Assembly (NCBI GenBank): GCA_023251435.1
Contig: JAHEYU010000021.1
Location: forward strand, 1-64,000
Source of the DNA: Bacteroidota bacterium
GTDB taxonomy: Bacteria; Bacteroidota; Bacteroidia; Bacteroidales; Prolixibacteraceae
DNA length: 64,000 nucleotides
Direction: 5' to 3'
Shown here piece by piece: positions 28,318 through 37,679 of this stretch; the first letter of the stretch is position 1, and each line of letters begins with the position of its first letter. Made by a program: the position numbers and the translations under genes. The notes under the pieces were generated by a model, which had not been told where the DNA came from, ran no database searches, and worked only from the letters and a program-made list of their open reading frames with translations.

Positions 28318-28510
28318 TATGAAACGAGCATGTTTGCTAAATTCTAAAACACCGGTAAAGACGTTAACATGTGAGTTCCATACGACAATTAAAAAACAAA
28401 TTGTTTTCGTATGAAACGAGCCATGAGCGATAATCTCACACAGACAAATGATTATAGTTGGCGAGTTCCATGTGACAATTAAAAAACGAATTATAAACAC
28501 ATGAAATTCA
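28318..28510 (+). repeat. Imperfect tandem duplication of the nrfH leader
   Basis: The box GAGTTCCAT-nn-GACAATTAAAAAAC occurs at 28373 and 28463, 90 bases apart, and each is followed 13 bases later by ATGAAA (28411 and the nrfH start at 28501). A third ATGAAACGAGC is at 28319. The intervening bases are unrelated. The duplicated reading frames do not match, so this is not a peptide. Confidence 0.65.
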
Positions 28511-29082
28511 TATTGCATTTTCTTCCTCCGAAAGCCTGGAGATTCCCGGTTCTGCTGCTAGCCGGAATTTTTATAGGCTTATTTTTCTTCCTGTTTTATG
28601 TGAGCAAAGCCTATTCGTATTTATCGGACGAGCCTGAGACCTGCGTGAATTGTCACATCATGGCACCGCAATATGCCACCTGGGGGCACAGTTCGCACCG
28701 CGAATACACCAATTGCAACGACTGCCATGTACCGCACAACAACGTTTTCAACAAATACTTTTTTAAGGCCAAAGACGGAATGCGCCATGCATCCATGTTT
28801 GCCTTGAGGTTGGAGCCTCAGGTTATCTTTATTCATGAGGCCGGACGGGATGTGGTTCATCAGAATTGTGTCCGCTGTCATTCCAAATTATTGGTTGATC
28901 CGAAGTTGAGCGCTTCGGTAAAAGATTTGCACGCCCAACGAACCGACCGTGTTTGCTGGGAATGCCACCGCGAAGTTCCTCACGGAAGGGTGAATAGTTT
29001 GAGCAGCACACCCAATGCAAGGGTTCCTTTGCCTGAAAGTCCGGTTCCGGATTGGCTAAAAAAAGCAATGTCAGATAAATAA
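28501..29082 (+). CDS. nrfH: Cytochrome c nitrite reductase small subunit NrfH
   Basis: The 193-residue protein has one N-terminal membrane helix (about residues 17-36) and four CxxCH haem sites: CVNCH, CNDCH, CVRCH and CWECH. This is the NapC/NirT-type quinol oxidase that passes electrons to NrfA. The longer than usual C-terminal tail is Pro-rich. It lies 22 bases before nrfA, as in other ammonifiers. Confidence 0.95.
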   Translation: MKFILHFLPPKAWRFPVLLLAGIFIGLFFFLFYVSKAYSYLSDEPETCVNCHIMAPQYATWGHSSHREYTNCNDCHVPHNNVFNKYFFKAKDGMRHASMFALRLEPQVIFIHEAGRDVVHQNCVRCHSKLLVDPKLSASVKDLHAQRTDRVCWECHREVPHGRVNSLSSTPNARVPLPESPVPDWLKKAMSDK

Positions 29083-29104
29083 TAACAATAAAATACATAT
29101 CCAA

Positions 29105-30622
29105 ATGAAACCTATTACACAAATTATTGAAAAACGCCCATGGATGGCCTGGCTCATCTTCTTTGTAACAATCGTTGTCGTTTTTTTAGTCGGTTTATTG
29201 GCTTCTTCGGTTATCGAACGCCGTGCCGAAGCAGTTTTCGTAAATATTCCGAAAACAGAAATTTCACAATTCGAACCGCGAAATTCTGTTTGGGGTCAAA
29301 ATTATCCGCGTGAATATCAATCGTATTCTCAAACTTCGGACACTACTTTTGGTAGTAAATACAACGGAAGCCGGATGATCGACATGCTGGAAGTTGATCC
29401 GCGGTTGGTGGTACTGTGGGCAGGATATGGCTTTTCGAGAGATTACAGCCAGGGACGCGGACATTTCTATGCGGTTGAAGATATCCGAAATACACTGCGC
29501 ACCGGCGGACCTACCAACGATACTGATGGGCCGCAACCTTCAACCTGCTGGACCTGCAAAAGTCCGGATGTTCCGCGCCTGATGCAGGAAAAGGGTGTGA
29601 CCGAATTTTACAAAGGGAAATGGTCGGCTGGAGGTTCCGAAGTAGTGAACCCGATTGGCTGTGCCGATTGCCACGATTCGAAAACCATGAACCTGCACAT
29701 TTCGCGCCCGGGATTAATTGAAGCTTTCGCACGTCAGGGAAAAGACATTACCAAAGCTAGCCATCAGGAAATGCGCTCACTGGTTTGCGCCCAATGCCAT
29801 GTTGAATATTATTTCGACAAGAAGAAAGTTGAAGGTGCGGCTTACCTGACTTTCCCATGGGATAAAGGAATGAGCGCTGAAAATATCGAAAAATATTACG
29901 ATGAAATTGAATTCTCAGACTGGACACACTCGATGAGCAAAGCGCCCATGCTGAAAGCCCAACATCCGGAATACGAAACTCATTCGATGGGAATTCATGC
30001 TGAACGTGGTGTGTCGTGCGCCGACTGCCATATGCCTTACAAAAGCGAAGGCGGACAGAAATTTACCGATCACCATATTCAGTCGCCACTGAATAATGTG
30101 GCGAATTCGTGCCAGGTTTGTCACCGCGAAGAAACGGCTAAGTTGGTTCAGAATGTGTACGACCGTCAGGATAAAATTATTGAGAACCGCGACAAACTGG
30201 AAGAATTACTGGTACACGCGCATGTCGAGGCCAAAAAAGCCTGGGATTTAGGCGCGACCGAAGCCGAGATGAAAGATATTTTGATGGGAATACGCCATTC
30301 GCAATGGCGATGGGATTTTGCAGCAGCCAGCCATGGCGCTTCGTTTCATGCGCCGCTCGAAACCAGCCGCATCATTTCAACCGGAATAACCATTGTTGGT
30401 GAAACCCGTATTAAACTTTCGCGCTTGTTGGCTAGCAAAGGATTTAATAAGGAAATTCCTTATCCCGATATCGCCACCAAAGAAAAAGCACAGGAATTTA
30501 TTGGGCTGGATATGAAAAAGTTGCGTGAAGAAAAGCAAACCTTCAAGAAAAATTTGTTGCCTAAATGGATTGAAGCTGCCGAAAAGCGTGAGGCTGGATA
30601 CGGCAAAAAGGTGGAAATGTAA
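29105..30622 (+). CDS. nrfA: Ammonia-forming cytochrome c nitrite reductase NrfA
   Basis: The 505-residue protein has a signal/anchor helix (about residues 14-34), the catalytic CWTCK haem site near residue 148, and four CxxCH sites: CADCH, CAQCH, CADCH and CQVCH. Catalytic-region motifs GCADCHDSKTM and DHHIQSP are present. It reduces nitrite to ammonium in the periplasm with electrons from NrfH. The CxxCK haem needs a CcsA-type ligase, and ccsBA is encoded 8 kb downstream. Confidence 0.96.
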   Translation: MKPITQIIEKRPWMAWLIFFVTIVVVFLVGLLASSVIERRAEAVFVNIPKTEISQFEPRNSVWGQNYPREYQSYSQTSDTTFGSKYNGSRMIDMLEVDPRLVVLWAGYGFSRDYSQGRGHFYAVEDIRNTLRTGGPTNDTDGPQPSTCWTCKSPDVPRLMQEKGVTEFYKGKWSAGGSEVVNPIGCADCHDSKTMNLHISRPGLIEAFARQGKDITKASHQEMRSLVCAQCHVEYYFDKKKVEGAAYLTFPWDKGMSAENIEKYYDEIEFSDWTHSMSKAPMLKAQHPEYETHSMGIHAERGVSCADCHMPYKSEGGQKFTDHHIQSPLNNVANSCQVCHREETAKLVQNVYDRQDKIIENRDKLEELLVHAHVEAKKAWDLGATEAEMKDILMGIRHSQWRWDFAAASHGASFHAPLETSRIISTGITIVGETRIKLSRLLASKGFNKEIPYPDIATKEKAQEFIGLDMKKLREEKQTFKKNLLPKWIEAAEKREAGYGKKVEM

Positions 30623-30681
30623 AACATTGATGTCTAAACGGACAAAACAAATTTCATCGAACCATCAAACAATAATGTAAA

Positions 30682-31905
30682 ATGAAACAATTATTAGTTA
30701 TTGCAATATTTAGTCTTTTGCTGGGCAGTCAGTTGAAAGCGCAATTCAGCCTTTCGGGCGAGTTGCGACCACGTACTGAATATAGTCACGGTTTTGCTAC
30801 TTTGGCTGCTGAAAATCAGGATCCATCGCTGTTTACATCGCAACGCACACGCCTAAACTTCGATTACAAAATGGATTTGCTGAAAGTCGGTTTGGTTTTA
30901 CAGGATGTTCGCATCTGGGGAAATCAGGCACAACAGGTATCTAATCAGGATTTTGCAACTTCGGTTCATCAGGCTTGGGCTGAAATGAATTTGGGTAAGA
31001 GCGTGATCCTGAAAGTTGGGCGACAGGAATTGGTGTATGATGATCAGCGGATTTTAGGAAATTCAGGATGGGCTCAACAGGCCAGATCGCATGATATGGC
31101 CGTATTTAAATATGCAAAAAAGGTGAACGTTCATTTGGGGATTGCACACCACGAAAATACCAATAGAAAAAACAATTTCTACGACGGGCCTGATGCTTAT
31201 AAAGATTTACAATTTATTTGGCTTAATCGAAAAACGGAAAAGTTTAACCTAAGTTTTTTATTTCTGAACAATGGAAAACCTGTAATGGAAGGTACCGAAC
31301 AGAAATCAAAGTACAGCCAGACTTTTGGAACTCGTGTTGAAGTTCCGGTTGATAATGTGGCATTTTCAGGCAATCTCTATTTCCAGACAGGAGAGGATGG
31401 AGCCAACAAATCTTTAAATGCCTATAATTTGCTGGTCGAAGCAACTTATAAAATCTCTGATAAATCACAGTTAAATCTGGGTTATGAGATTCTTTCTGGA
31501 TCTGATTATAACCAAACACAGAAGAATAATTCTTTCACACCTATTTATGGATCGAACCACAAGTTCAATGGGTTCATGGATTATTTTTATGTCGGAAATC
31601 ACCTGAATACAGTTGGATTGTCGAATGGCTACGTTAAATTCTCCACGTCAAAAAATAAAACAGTTATAAATGCTGATCTTCATTTCTTTGCCACTTCTGC
31701 TAAAATTTCAGAAACTGCTGATAATTATTTAGGAACAGAGTTGGATTTGACATTGACGCAGACGTTGAATCCGGTAACAAAAATTTCGTTTGGCTATTCG
31801 CAGATGTTTGGAAGCGAAAGTCTTGAAATCCTGAAAGGTGGTTCGAAAAGTGCTTTCAATAACTGGGCTTATTTGATGATTTCTGTAACGCCGAAATTTT
31901 TATAA
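30682..31905 (+). CDS. Alginate-export-type outer-membrane porin
   Basis: The 407-residue protein has a signal peptide ending LKAQF, then FSLSGELRPRTEYSHGF and SQRTRLNFDYK, typical of the alginate_exp barrel family in Bacteroidota. VHQAWAEMNLGKSVILKVGRQELVYDDQRILG is reduced in this family to a conserved barrel core. It lies 59 bases after nrfA on the same strand, and a nitrite or nitrate entry role is possible by context only. A terminator follows. Confidence 0.8.
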   Translation: MKQLLVIAIFSLLLGSQLKAQFSLSGELRPRTEYSHGFATLAAENQDPSLFTSQRTRLNFDYKMDLLKVGLVLQDVRIWGNQAQQVSNQDFATSVHQAWAEMNLGKSVILKVGRQELVYDDQRILGNSGWAQQARSHDMAVFKYAKKVNVHLGIAHHENTNRKNNFYDGPDAYKDLQFIWLNRKTEKFNLSFLFLNNGKPVMEGTEQKSKYSQTFGTRVEVPVDNVAFSGNLYFQTGEDGANKSLNAYNLLVEATYKISDKSQLNLGYEILSGSDYNQTQKNNSFTPIYGSNHKFNGFMDYFYVGNHLNTVGLSNGYVKFSTSKNKTVINADLHFFATSAKISETADNYLGTELDLTLTQTLNPVTKISFGYSQMFGSESLEILKGGSKSAFNNWAYLMISVTPKFL

Positions 31906-31910
31906 AAAGT

Positions 31911-31943
31911 ATTGAGGGTTTCACTTAAAATGAAGCCCTCAAT
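31911..31943. terminator. Bidirectional terminator
   Basis: ATTGAGGGTTTCA pairs with TGAAGCCCTCAAT (13 bp, one wobble) around a 7-base loop, between the convergent porin and dioxygenase genes. Confidence 0.75.
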
Positions 31944-31958
31944 AACATCTCCAACAAA

Positions 31959-32843
31959 TTACCCGATTCTCACCGAAGTCATGGTTAACGATCCCATTAC
32001 CGGCTTGTCGTTGAAGAATGAAATGGCTTCTTTCTCTTCTTTCAAAGCCAATGCATATAGCAACGGCAAATAATGATCGGGAGTTGGAACAGCCAACTGA
32101 ACCTCGAGACCAAGAGAAGTATAGTTGATCAATTCCTTATGATTTCCGGATTTGATCAGTTGCTTAAACTTATCGTTGGCCTGAATCGCCCAATCGAAAC
32201 CATATTCCGGTTCGTTCATTTTGTCCCAGGCAACCATCCGGAGGTTGTGAACCATGTTTCCGCTTCCGATGATTAGTACACCTTTATTCCGGAGTGCAGC
32301 CAATTGCTTGCCCAGCTCGTAATGATACTGCGGACCCTGACTGTAATCCATGCTCATTTCAATAACCGGAACATCGGCTTCAGGATAAATTCGCCGGATG
32401 ACGCTCCATGCACCATGGTCCAAACCCCATTTTTCATCAAGTCCAACCGTAGTTTTGGTAATGATTCGTTTGGTTTCGTGGGCCAGTTCGGGACTTCCCG
32501 GTGCCGGGTACTGGACATCGAAGAGCGCTTTTGGAAAGCCTCCAAAATCGTGAATCGTTTGTGGTTTTGGAGTGGCTGTTACAAAAGTTCCTTTCGTTTC
32601 CCAGTGTGCTGAAACACAAAGAATGGCTTTTGGGCGGGGAATCGATTTTCCGATATTTCGCCATTCCTGAACAAATTCGTTTTCTTCGATGGCGTTCATC
32701 GGACTTCCGTGTCCGACAAACAAAACCGGCATTCGGGCCGTATTTTCGCCAAATGTGATTAATTGGTTGATCTCATTGGAATTCATGGCTTTCAGTGCAA
32801 AGGGTAATAAAAAGGCTGATCCTAAAAAAGACCGACGTTTCAT
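31959..32843 (-). CDS. ygiD: DODA-type extradiol aromatic ring-opening dioxygenase (YgiD family)
   Basis: The 294-residue protein shows the metal-binding His motifs of the family: FVGHGSPMNAI near residue 43, CVSAHWETKG near 80, GLDHGAWSVI near 145, and IGSGNMVHNLR near 198. It begins with MKRRSFLGSAFLLPFALKA, a twin-arginine-like signal, so it may be exported. Family members cleave catechols such as L-DOPA, and the natural substrate here is unknown. A pirin gene lies directly upstream on the same strand. Confidence 0.88.
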   Translation of the reverse strand: MKRRSFLGSAFLLPFALKAMNSNEINQLITFGENTARMPVLFVGHGSPMNAIEENEFVQEWRNIGKSIPRPKAILCVSAHWETKGTFVTATPKPQTIHDFGGFPKALFDVQYPAPGSPELAHETKRIITKTTVGLDEKWGLDHGAWSVIRRIYPEADVPVIEMSMDYSQGPQYHYELGKQLAALRNKGVLIIGSGNMVHNLRMVAWDKMNEPEYGFDWAIQANDKFKQLIKSGNHKELINYTSLGLEVQLAVPTPDHYLPLLYALALKEEKEAISFFNDKPVMGSLTMTSVRIG

Positions 32844-32897
32844 GTTTGCTTATTTATTGTTTCTAGCCACAATAAACAAGCAAATGCAGCATAAGTT

Positions 32898-33917
32898 TTA
32901 CCTGATTTCTTCTGTACCATCGGCATGGCGGGCAAAGCGACCCTTTTCGCGCGGATGTACCTGATCGCGGCGCGACCACGGCCAGCCACCAAATTCGGTT
33001 CGCTGGTAGTCGTGCATCGCTTGCTGAATTTCGGCCTGAGTATTCATCACAAACGGCCCGTATTGCACAACCGGTTCGTTGATGGGTTTGCCCTGAAGCA
33101 ACAGGAAATACCCGTCGGTACTACCATTTTCAACAATCAATTCCTGATTTGGCTTAAGCTGAATAGCCTTTTCAACCGGTATTTCTTCTCCGTCAATCCG
33201 GATAGACGAACCCCGATAGAAATACACGGTTCGGTTGACTTGTTCGCTGGCTGCTGCAATTTTCCACTGTGCTCCGGCTTCCATTTTTATTGTCCAGATG
33301 GCCACTTCATTTTCCGGTTCAGCCGCCCAAGAATCGGGTGCAGGGTCGAGTGCTGTCACATTTCCGACACTTCCGGCAATTACATTGATTTCAACCAATT
33401 TCCCATTTTCATCCGGAATCCGGACCAGCGGAATATCTTCAGACCAAAGCATTTTAAAATGTGGTTTGACAAACTTTTTGGCCTTGGGCAGATTGAGCCA
33501 AACCTGAAACAATTCAGCAGGGTTTCGGCTTTCCTGATTCAGCAACGGAAACATTTCGCTGTGCTGAAGTCCTGCTCCGGCAGTCATCCATTGCACATCG
33601 CCTCCGCCATATCGACCGGCCTGACTGTGCGAATCTGCATGATCTACCAGCCCTTTCGTGACTATGGTTACCGTCTCAAACCCGCGGTGCGGATGCGCCG
33701 GAAATCCTGGAATGGTTTCGCCATGATACATGCGCCAACCATCTTTAATGGTAAAATCCTGACCAATATCACGGCCTTTCAGCAACGATTTTTCAGGACC
33801 CATTTGTTCGTTTCCTTCAGGAAAATCGTCGAGATGATGCGCACAAAACAAAAACGGATTGGACACGGGCCACATAAAGCCGAGTGGTTTGATGCTGATG
33901 ATGGAATTATTTTTCAT
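32898..33917 (-). CDS. Pirin-family protein
   Basis: The protein has two cupin halves. The N-terminal half carries PGFPAHPHRGFETVTIV and HSQAGRYGGGDVQWMTAGAGLQHSEMF, with the His/Glu metal ligands of pirin. The family includes quercetinase activity. At 339 residues it is longer than the usual 280-300, with an extra C-terminal stretch (EFGGWPWSRRDQVHPREKGRFARH) that is commonly seen in one bacterial pirin subgroup. It precedes the dioxygenase gene. Confidence 0.9.
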   Translation of the reverse strand: MKNNSIISIKPLGFMWPVSNPFLFCAHHLDDFPEGNEQMGPEKSLLKGRDIGQDFTIKDGWRMYHGETIPGFPAHPHRGFETVTIVTKGLVDHADSHSQAGRYGGGDVQWMTAGAGLQHSEMFPLLNQESRNPAELFQVWLNLPKAKKFVKPHFKMLWSEDIPLVRIPDENGKLVEINVIAGSVGNVTALDPAPDSWAAEPENEVAIWTIKMEAGAQWKIAAASEQVNRTVYFYRGSSIRIDGEEIPVEKAIQLKPNQELIVENGSTDGYFLLLQGKPINEPVVQYGPFVMNTQAEIQQAMHDYQRTEFGGWPWSRRDQVHPREKGRFARHADGTEEIR

Positions 33918-33926
33918 GGGTCAGTT

Positions 33927-35270
33927 CTATTCAACAGCAATCAAAAAATGCTGCGTCCTGAAATAAAGTGTGTTGCCTGATATTGCCGGCGTTGCCATGC
34001 AAACATCTTTCAATGCATTTTTTGCCAGAACTTTAAATTCCGGCCCAGCCTGAAGCACGTAAATATTGCCATCCTCAGAGCTGAAATAAATCTTACCGTC
34101 GGCTGCAATTCCCGAGGCAGAAAAAGCTTCCTTCAGGCTGTCCTTGTATTTCATCTCGCCTGTTAGGGCATCGAAACACATCAGCTGTCCGTTTACCTGA
34201 AGGTTGTACAAATAACCATTGTAAACGAGCGGTGTTTGCATATAAGCCCCTCCACGTTTGACACTCCATGCAATATATTGGTTTTTGGTACTGTCAGCAG
34301 CCAGTGTAATATCTCCGGTTGCATTGGGTCGAACCGCGAAGATAGGAGAGAACTTTCCGTGCGCGCTGTTCAGGTATATGAGATCATTGGCAACAATTGG
34401 TGTAGGAGTCGGGATATCACCACCATTGCCAAGTTTCCAGATTTCTTTCCCAGTCTCGAAATCGTATCCGCCTGCATGTTTGAATCCGTTTACGAGAATC
34501 TGCGTTTCTCCGTTTTTTGTATAAATGGCAGGCGTTCCGTAAGTTTCGACTTCGTCGCCACGCGAAGTTTTCCATATTTCGTTGCCGGTGGCCAAATCGA
34601 GTGCTGTTAGGTAAGGTGTTTTGGGAATATCGCATTGAACAATTATGCGGTTTTCATGAATAATCGGCGAGCTGGAATAGCCCCACTCAATACCCGGAGC
34701 CGCAAAAAAGCCCGGATTTAACAGTCCCATATCTTTCTTCCAGACAAGATTTCCTTTAAAATCGTAGCAATACAATCCTTCCGATCCAAAGTGGACGACT
34801 ACATATTTTCCATCAGTTGCTGCAGTGCAGTTGGCTTGCGATGCCTTGGTATGACGTTTTGACTTTGGAATTCCCTTATGAGACAGCCTTTCCCAGATAA
34901 TTTTTCCGGAGTTTTTGTCGAGACAATATACTTTAAACTCGTGAACTGCACTATCGTTGGCTTCGCCAATGTCGCCGTACAAACCCACTTTGAGCGATTC
35001 GCTGCTAGTAGTATTTACCGCCGTTGTTACAAAAAGGTAATTGTCCCAGATCACCGGACTCGAATGGCCTAAACCAGGAATCGAAGTTTTCCATTTAATG
35101 TGCTCGCCTGTCTCGGCGTTCCAGGTAGTTGGTGGTTTGGCATTTTCGATGAACCCGAGCGCCCACGGACCTCTGAACGATGGCCATTGCTGATTGTAAG
35201 GAGTTTGCGAATAGCCGTTCTGAAATAGGAAACAGAAAAGCAGGAAAAGAAAGTTGGCTGATGTTTTCAT
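33927..35270 (-). CDS. PQQ-binding-like beta-propeller protein
   Basis: After a signal peptide (residues 1-21, FQNGYSQTPYNQQWPSF) the 447-residue protein has repeated propeller blades: NYLFVTTAV, LDKNSGKIIWERLS, YDFKGNLVWKKDM, LDLATGNEIWKTS, FETGKEIWKLGNGG, FDALTGEMKYKDS. These match BamB/PQQ-like quinoprotein repeats, but there are no catalytic residues for a quinoprotein dehydrogenase. It is periplasmic. It lies 9 bases upstream of the pirin gene, so the pirin-dioxygenase set may form one operon. Confidence 0.85.
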   Translation of the reverse strand: MKTSANFLFLLFCFLFQNGYSQTPYNQQWPSFRGPWALGFIENAKPPTTWNAETGEHIKWKTSIPGLGHSSPVIWDNYLFVTTAVNTTSSESLKVGLYGDIGEANDSAVHEFKVYCLDKNSGKIIWERLSHKGIPKSKRHTKASQANCTAATDGKYVVVHFGSEGLYCYDFKGNLVWKKDMGLLNPGFFAAPGIEWGYSSSPIIHENRIIVQCDIPKTPYLTALDLATGNEIWKTSRGDEVETYGTPAIYTKNGETQILVNGFKHAGGYDFETGKEIWKLGNGGDIPTPTPIVANDLIYLNSAHGKFSPIFAVRPNATGDITLAADSTKNQYIAWSVKRGGAYMQTPLVYNGYLYNLQVNGQLMCFDALTGEMKYKDSLKEAFSASGIAADGKIYFSSEDGNIYVLQAGPEFKVLAKNALKDVCMATPAISGNTLYFRTQHFLIAVE

Positions 35271-35368
35271 GGTTAATGGTTTTATTTTCAGGAATAGTAT
35301 AGGAACCGGACATAAAATTACGCCTTTTGACAGTCATTCTTATGAATGCCTGAAGATAAAACAAAAGA

Positions 35369-35959
35369 TCAATTGTGCTCTTCCATATTCCGGAGAATAA
35401 TTTCTATTCGCTTGTCCGGAATCAGCCAAATTAAAGCTACCAGAACATAAAAGCTTCCCGAAATCCACTCGCTGATAAAACTGGACCCGATGCCCAACAA
35501 ATAAAGAATGGGAGACATTTTTCCCTTGATGTCGCTCCCAATGGCACGAGCCAATAGCGAACGTTCGCCTTGTGCCCTGATGATCTGATTTTGCAGGACG
35601 AAATAGGCGATAGCGGCCATCAGCAATACGATACCATAAACGGCCATCGGGATGGGCGCAAAATGATTTTCTCCGATCCAGCCGGTGGTAAACGGAACCA
35701 GCGACAGCCAAAACAGCAAATGCAGGTTTGCCCATAGAATGGCTCCTGAAATGTGTTTCACCGTGTGCATCATGTGGTGATGATTGTTCCAGTAAATACC
35801 TATATAAATGAAACTTAAAATGTAGCTGATCACTACCGGAATCAGCGGTTTCAAAGCCGCAAAGTCAGCGCCGTGCGGCACTTTGATTTCCAAAACCATG
35901 ATGGTGATGATGATGGCCAATACACCATCACTAAATGCTTCAAGTCGTGTGCGGTTCAT
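35369..35959 (-). CDS. TMEM175/DUF1211-family potassium channel-like protein
   Basis: The 196-residue protein begins MNRTRLEAFSDGVLAIIITIMVLEIKVP, the signature of the TMEM175 family, whose FSDG motif forms the selectivity filter region. About six hydrophobic segments follow. Bacterial members form tetrameric K+ channels. It is monocistronic. Confidence 0.9.
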   Translation of the reverse strand: MNRTRLEAFSDGVLAIIITIMVLEIKVPHGADFAALKPLIPVVISYILSFIYIGIYWNNHHHMMHTVKHISGAILWANLHLLFWLSLVPFTTGWIGENHFAPIPMAVYGIVLLMAAIAYFVLQNQIIRAQGERSLLARAIGSDIKGKMSPILYLLGIGSSFISEWISGSFYVLVALIWLIPDKRIEIILRNMEEHN

Positions 35960-36016
35960 AACGTTCTGTTTATGTGACGAAATTGAAACGTTTGGTAGTT
36001 AAAAAAGTTGGGAAAG

Positions 36017-36412
36017 CTATTTGTTTAACCCATTAATTATCGGAGTTAGCAGAAAATGCTCCTGCCAATCCTTTTCCGCTTCCGGATTTTCTGATGCCTT
36101 TTGCGCATATCGTGCTGCATATTGTGAATGACCAGCAACATGAGCTGTGGCAGCAGCATGTCCTGCAGCCCTTGCCGCAGCAATGGCTTTGGGATTGATT
36201 GCGTCGCGTGCCGCAGCATGAGCTGCAAATGCAAACTTACGTGCGTCATTCATTTTAAGTTCACCGCGTACCCACGCACGGGCCGCCTCAACGGCTTGCC
36301 TTGGACGGTTATCTTCCGGATAATCTTGCTCAAAAACAGCAAGTACATGTTCGGCACAGGCGGCAGCCCAGAGAGTAAGTGCATAGTGGCTGGCAGAAAT
36401 TTAGTTGGTCAT
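36017..36412 (-). pseudogene. Imm-5-like immunity protein gene with an early in-frame stop
   Basis: The track ORF (36017-36253) is only the C-terminal half, with AARAAGHAAATAHVAGHS. In the same frame upstream the reading is ALTLWAAACAEHVLAVFEQD then YPEDNRPRQAVEAARAWVRGEL, the expected first half of Imm-5-like putative immunity proteins. That open frame meets TAA at 36401-36403, three codons after the ATG at 36412. No ATG, GTG or TTG lies between that stop and the internal ATG, so a full product would need a rare ATT start. I call it probably inactivated. No toxin gene is nearby. Confidence 0.65.
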
Positions 36413-36441
36413 TGGTAAACGTTTGATTAACAGAACTACTA

Positions 36442-37506
36442 CTACTCATTTCTCCGGATATCCTTTTTGTAGTTCTTCATTATTTTCCCAAACTCTTTTT
36501 CTCTTTTCCGCTTCTCGACAATTGTAGCTTCAAAATGGGCTTTCTCCCGTTCCATTTTTTGATAATTTTCATACGAAGCCGCATCGATTTCTCCATTTTC
36601 AACAGCCTCCAAAACAGCGCACCCAACTTCGGTGGTATGTGTGCAATCCTTGAATTTACAATCTTTGGAAAGTTGAAAGATATGGTCAAAAGTGATTTCC
36701 AAACCGCTTCCGGCATCGGCAATGCCAACTTCTCTCATACCCGGATTGTCGATTAAGATTCCGCTATTTTCCAAAACAACCAGCTCCCGGTTGGTGGTTA
36801 CATGCCGTCCTTTGTGTGTGCTCTGGCTTATCGCATCGGTTCGCATCAGTGTTTTTCCTGAAAGATTATTCACCAACGAAGATTTTCCGACTCCCGAAGA
36901 ACCAAGCATGCAATAGGTTTTTCCTTTTTCAATTAGCGCATTTACAGCTTCATATCCGTCGCGGGTTTCGTTGCTGATAGCCATAACCGGGACATGGCTG
37001 ATTCGTGCCTTTATACTTTCGATGATGGCGTTCAGTGCGGACGCATCGATTAAATCAGTCTTGCTCAATACAATCAACGGTTTAACTCCTGAAGTATTGC
37101 AAATCGTCAGGTACCGTTCCAGTCGGTTGATGTTAAAATCGCGGTCGGCAGCCTGCACCAGAAAAGCAAAATCGATGTTTGTTGCAATGATTTGCACCTC
37201 GCCAAACTGACCGATAGCCTGCCTTTTGATGGTGGAGTACCTCGGAAATACCTGGTGAATAATCGCCAGATCACCATCATAAACGATCAGAGAAACCCAG
37301 TCGCCAACAGCAGGAAAATCCTCGCGGCTTTTTGCCGAAAAGCGCATATTTCCGGTTATCTCTGCTTCCAGTTCGCCTTTTTCAGTCCACACCATATACC
37401 GTTCCTTGTGCTCGGTAATCACCCGTCCCACCTCAAAACTTAGGAGATTATTCTCTATCCTGAATTTTTCAAGGTCTTCGTTATATCCAAAATCTGCTAA
37501 TTTCAT
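36442..37506 (-). CDS. rsgA: Ribosome small-subunit GTPase RsgA
   Basis: The 354-residue protein has an N-terminal OB-fold, then circularly permuted GTPase motifs: LSKTDL (G4), GSSGVGKSSLVN (P-loop), GRHVTTNRE, DNPGMRE (G3), and a C-terminal zinc site CKFKDCTHTTEVGCAV. It assists late 30S maturation. It is probably monocistronic. The 173 bases upstream hold no gene. Confidence 0.95.
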   Translation of the reverse strand: MKLADFGYNEDLEKFRIENNLLSFEVGRVITEHKERYMVWTEKGELEAEITGNMRFSAKSREDFPAVGDWVSLIVYDGDLAIIHQVFPRYSTIKRQAIGQFGEVQIIATNIDFAFLVQAADRDFNINRLERYLTICNTSGVKPLIVLSKTDLIDASALNAIIESIKARISHVPVMAISNETRDGYEAVNALIEKGKTYCMLGSSGVGKSSLVNNLSGKTLMRTDAISQSTHKGRHVTTNRELVVLENSGILIDNPGMREVGIADAGSGLEITFDHIFQLSKDCKFKDCTHTTEVGCAVLEAVENGEIDAASYENYQKMEREKAHFEATIVEKRKREKEFGKIMKNYKKDIRRNE

Positions 37507-37679
37507 CGCTATTCAATGTTGAAGATTACATTCTACCGAATAAATATAGCGATTTTACAAATTGGTAGATTGCCAATCGCGCAGGAAACAAACTATTTTA
37601 CAGCTCAATCTTTGGTGATTTGTGGCTCAAAAATCAATATTAATGAGCTCAAAAAAGGAGATTGGGGAGCTTTGTTTTT

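Noticed and set aside
28319-28482. Two small ORFs (31 and 23 codons) in the nrfH leader
   Set aside because: The duplicated DNA is read in different frames in the two ORFs, so protein coding is not conserved.
32925-33980. 351-residue ORF opposite the pirin gene
   Set aside because: It is an exact shadow of the pirin coding strand, with no family motif of its own.
19561-36403. Stop-codon reassignment (TAA read as sense)
   Set aside because: TAA ends many intact genes here, so two early TAA codons are better explained by mutation.
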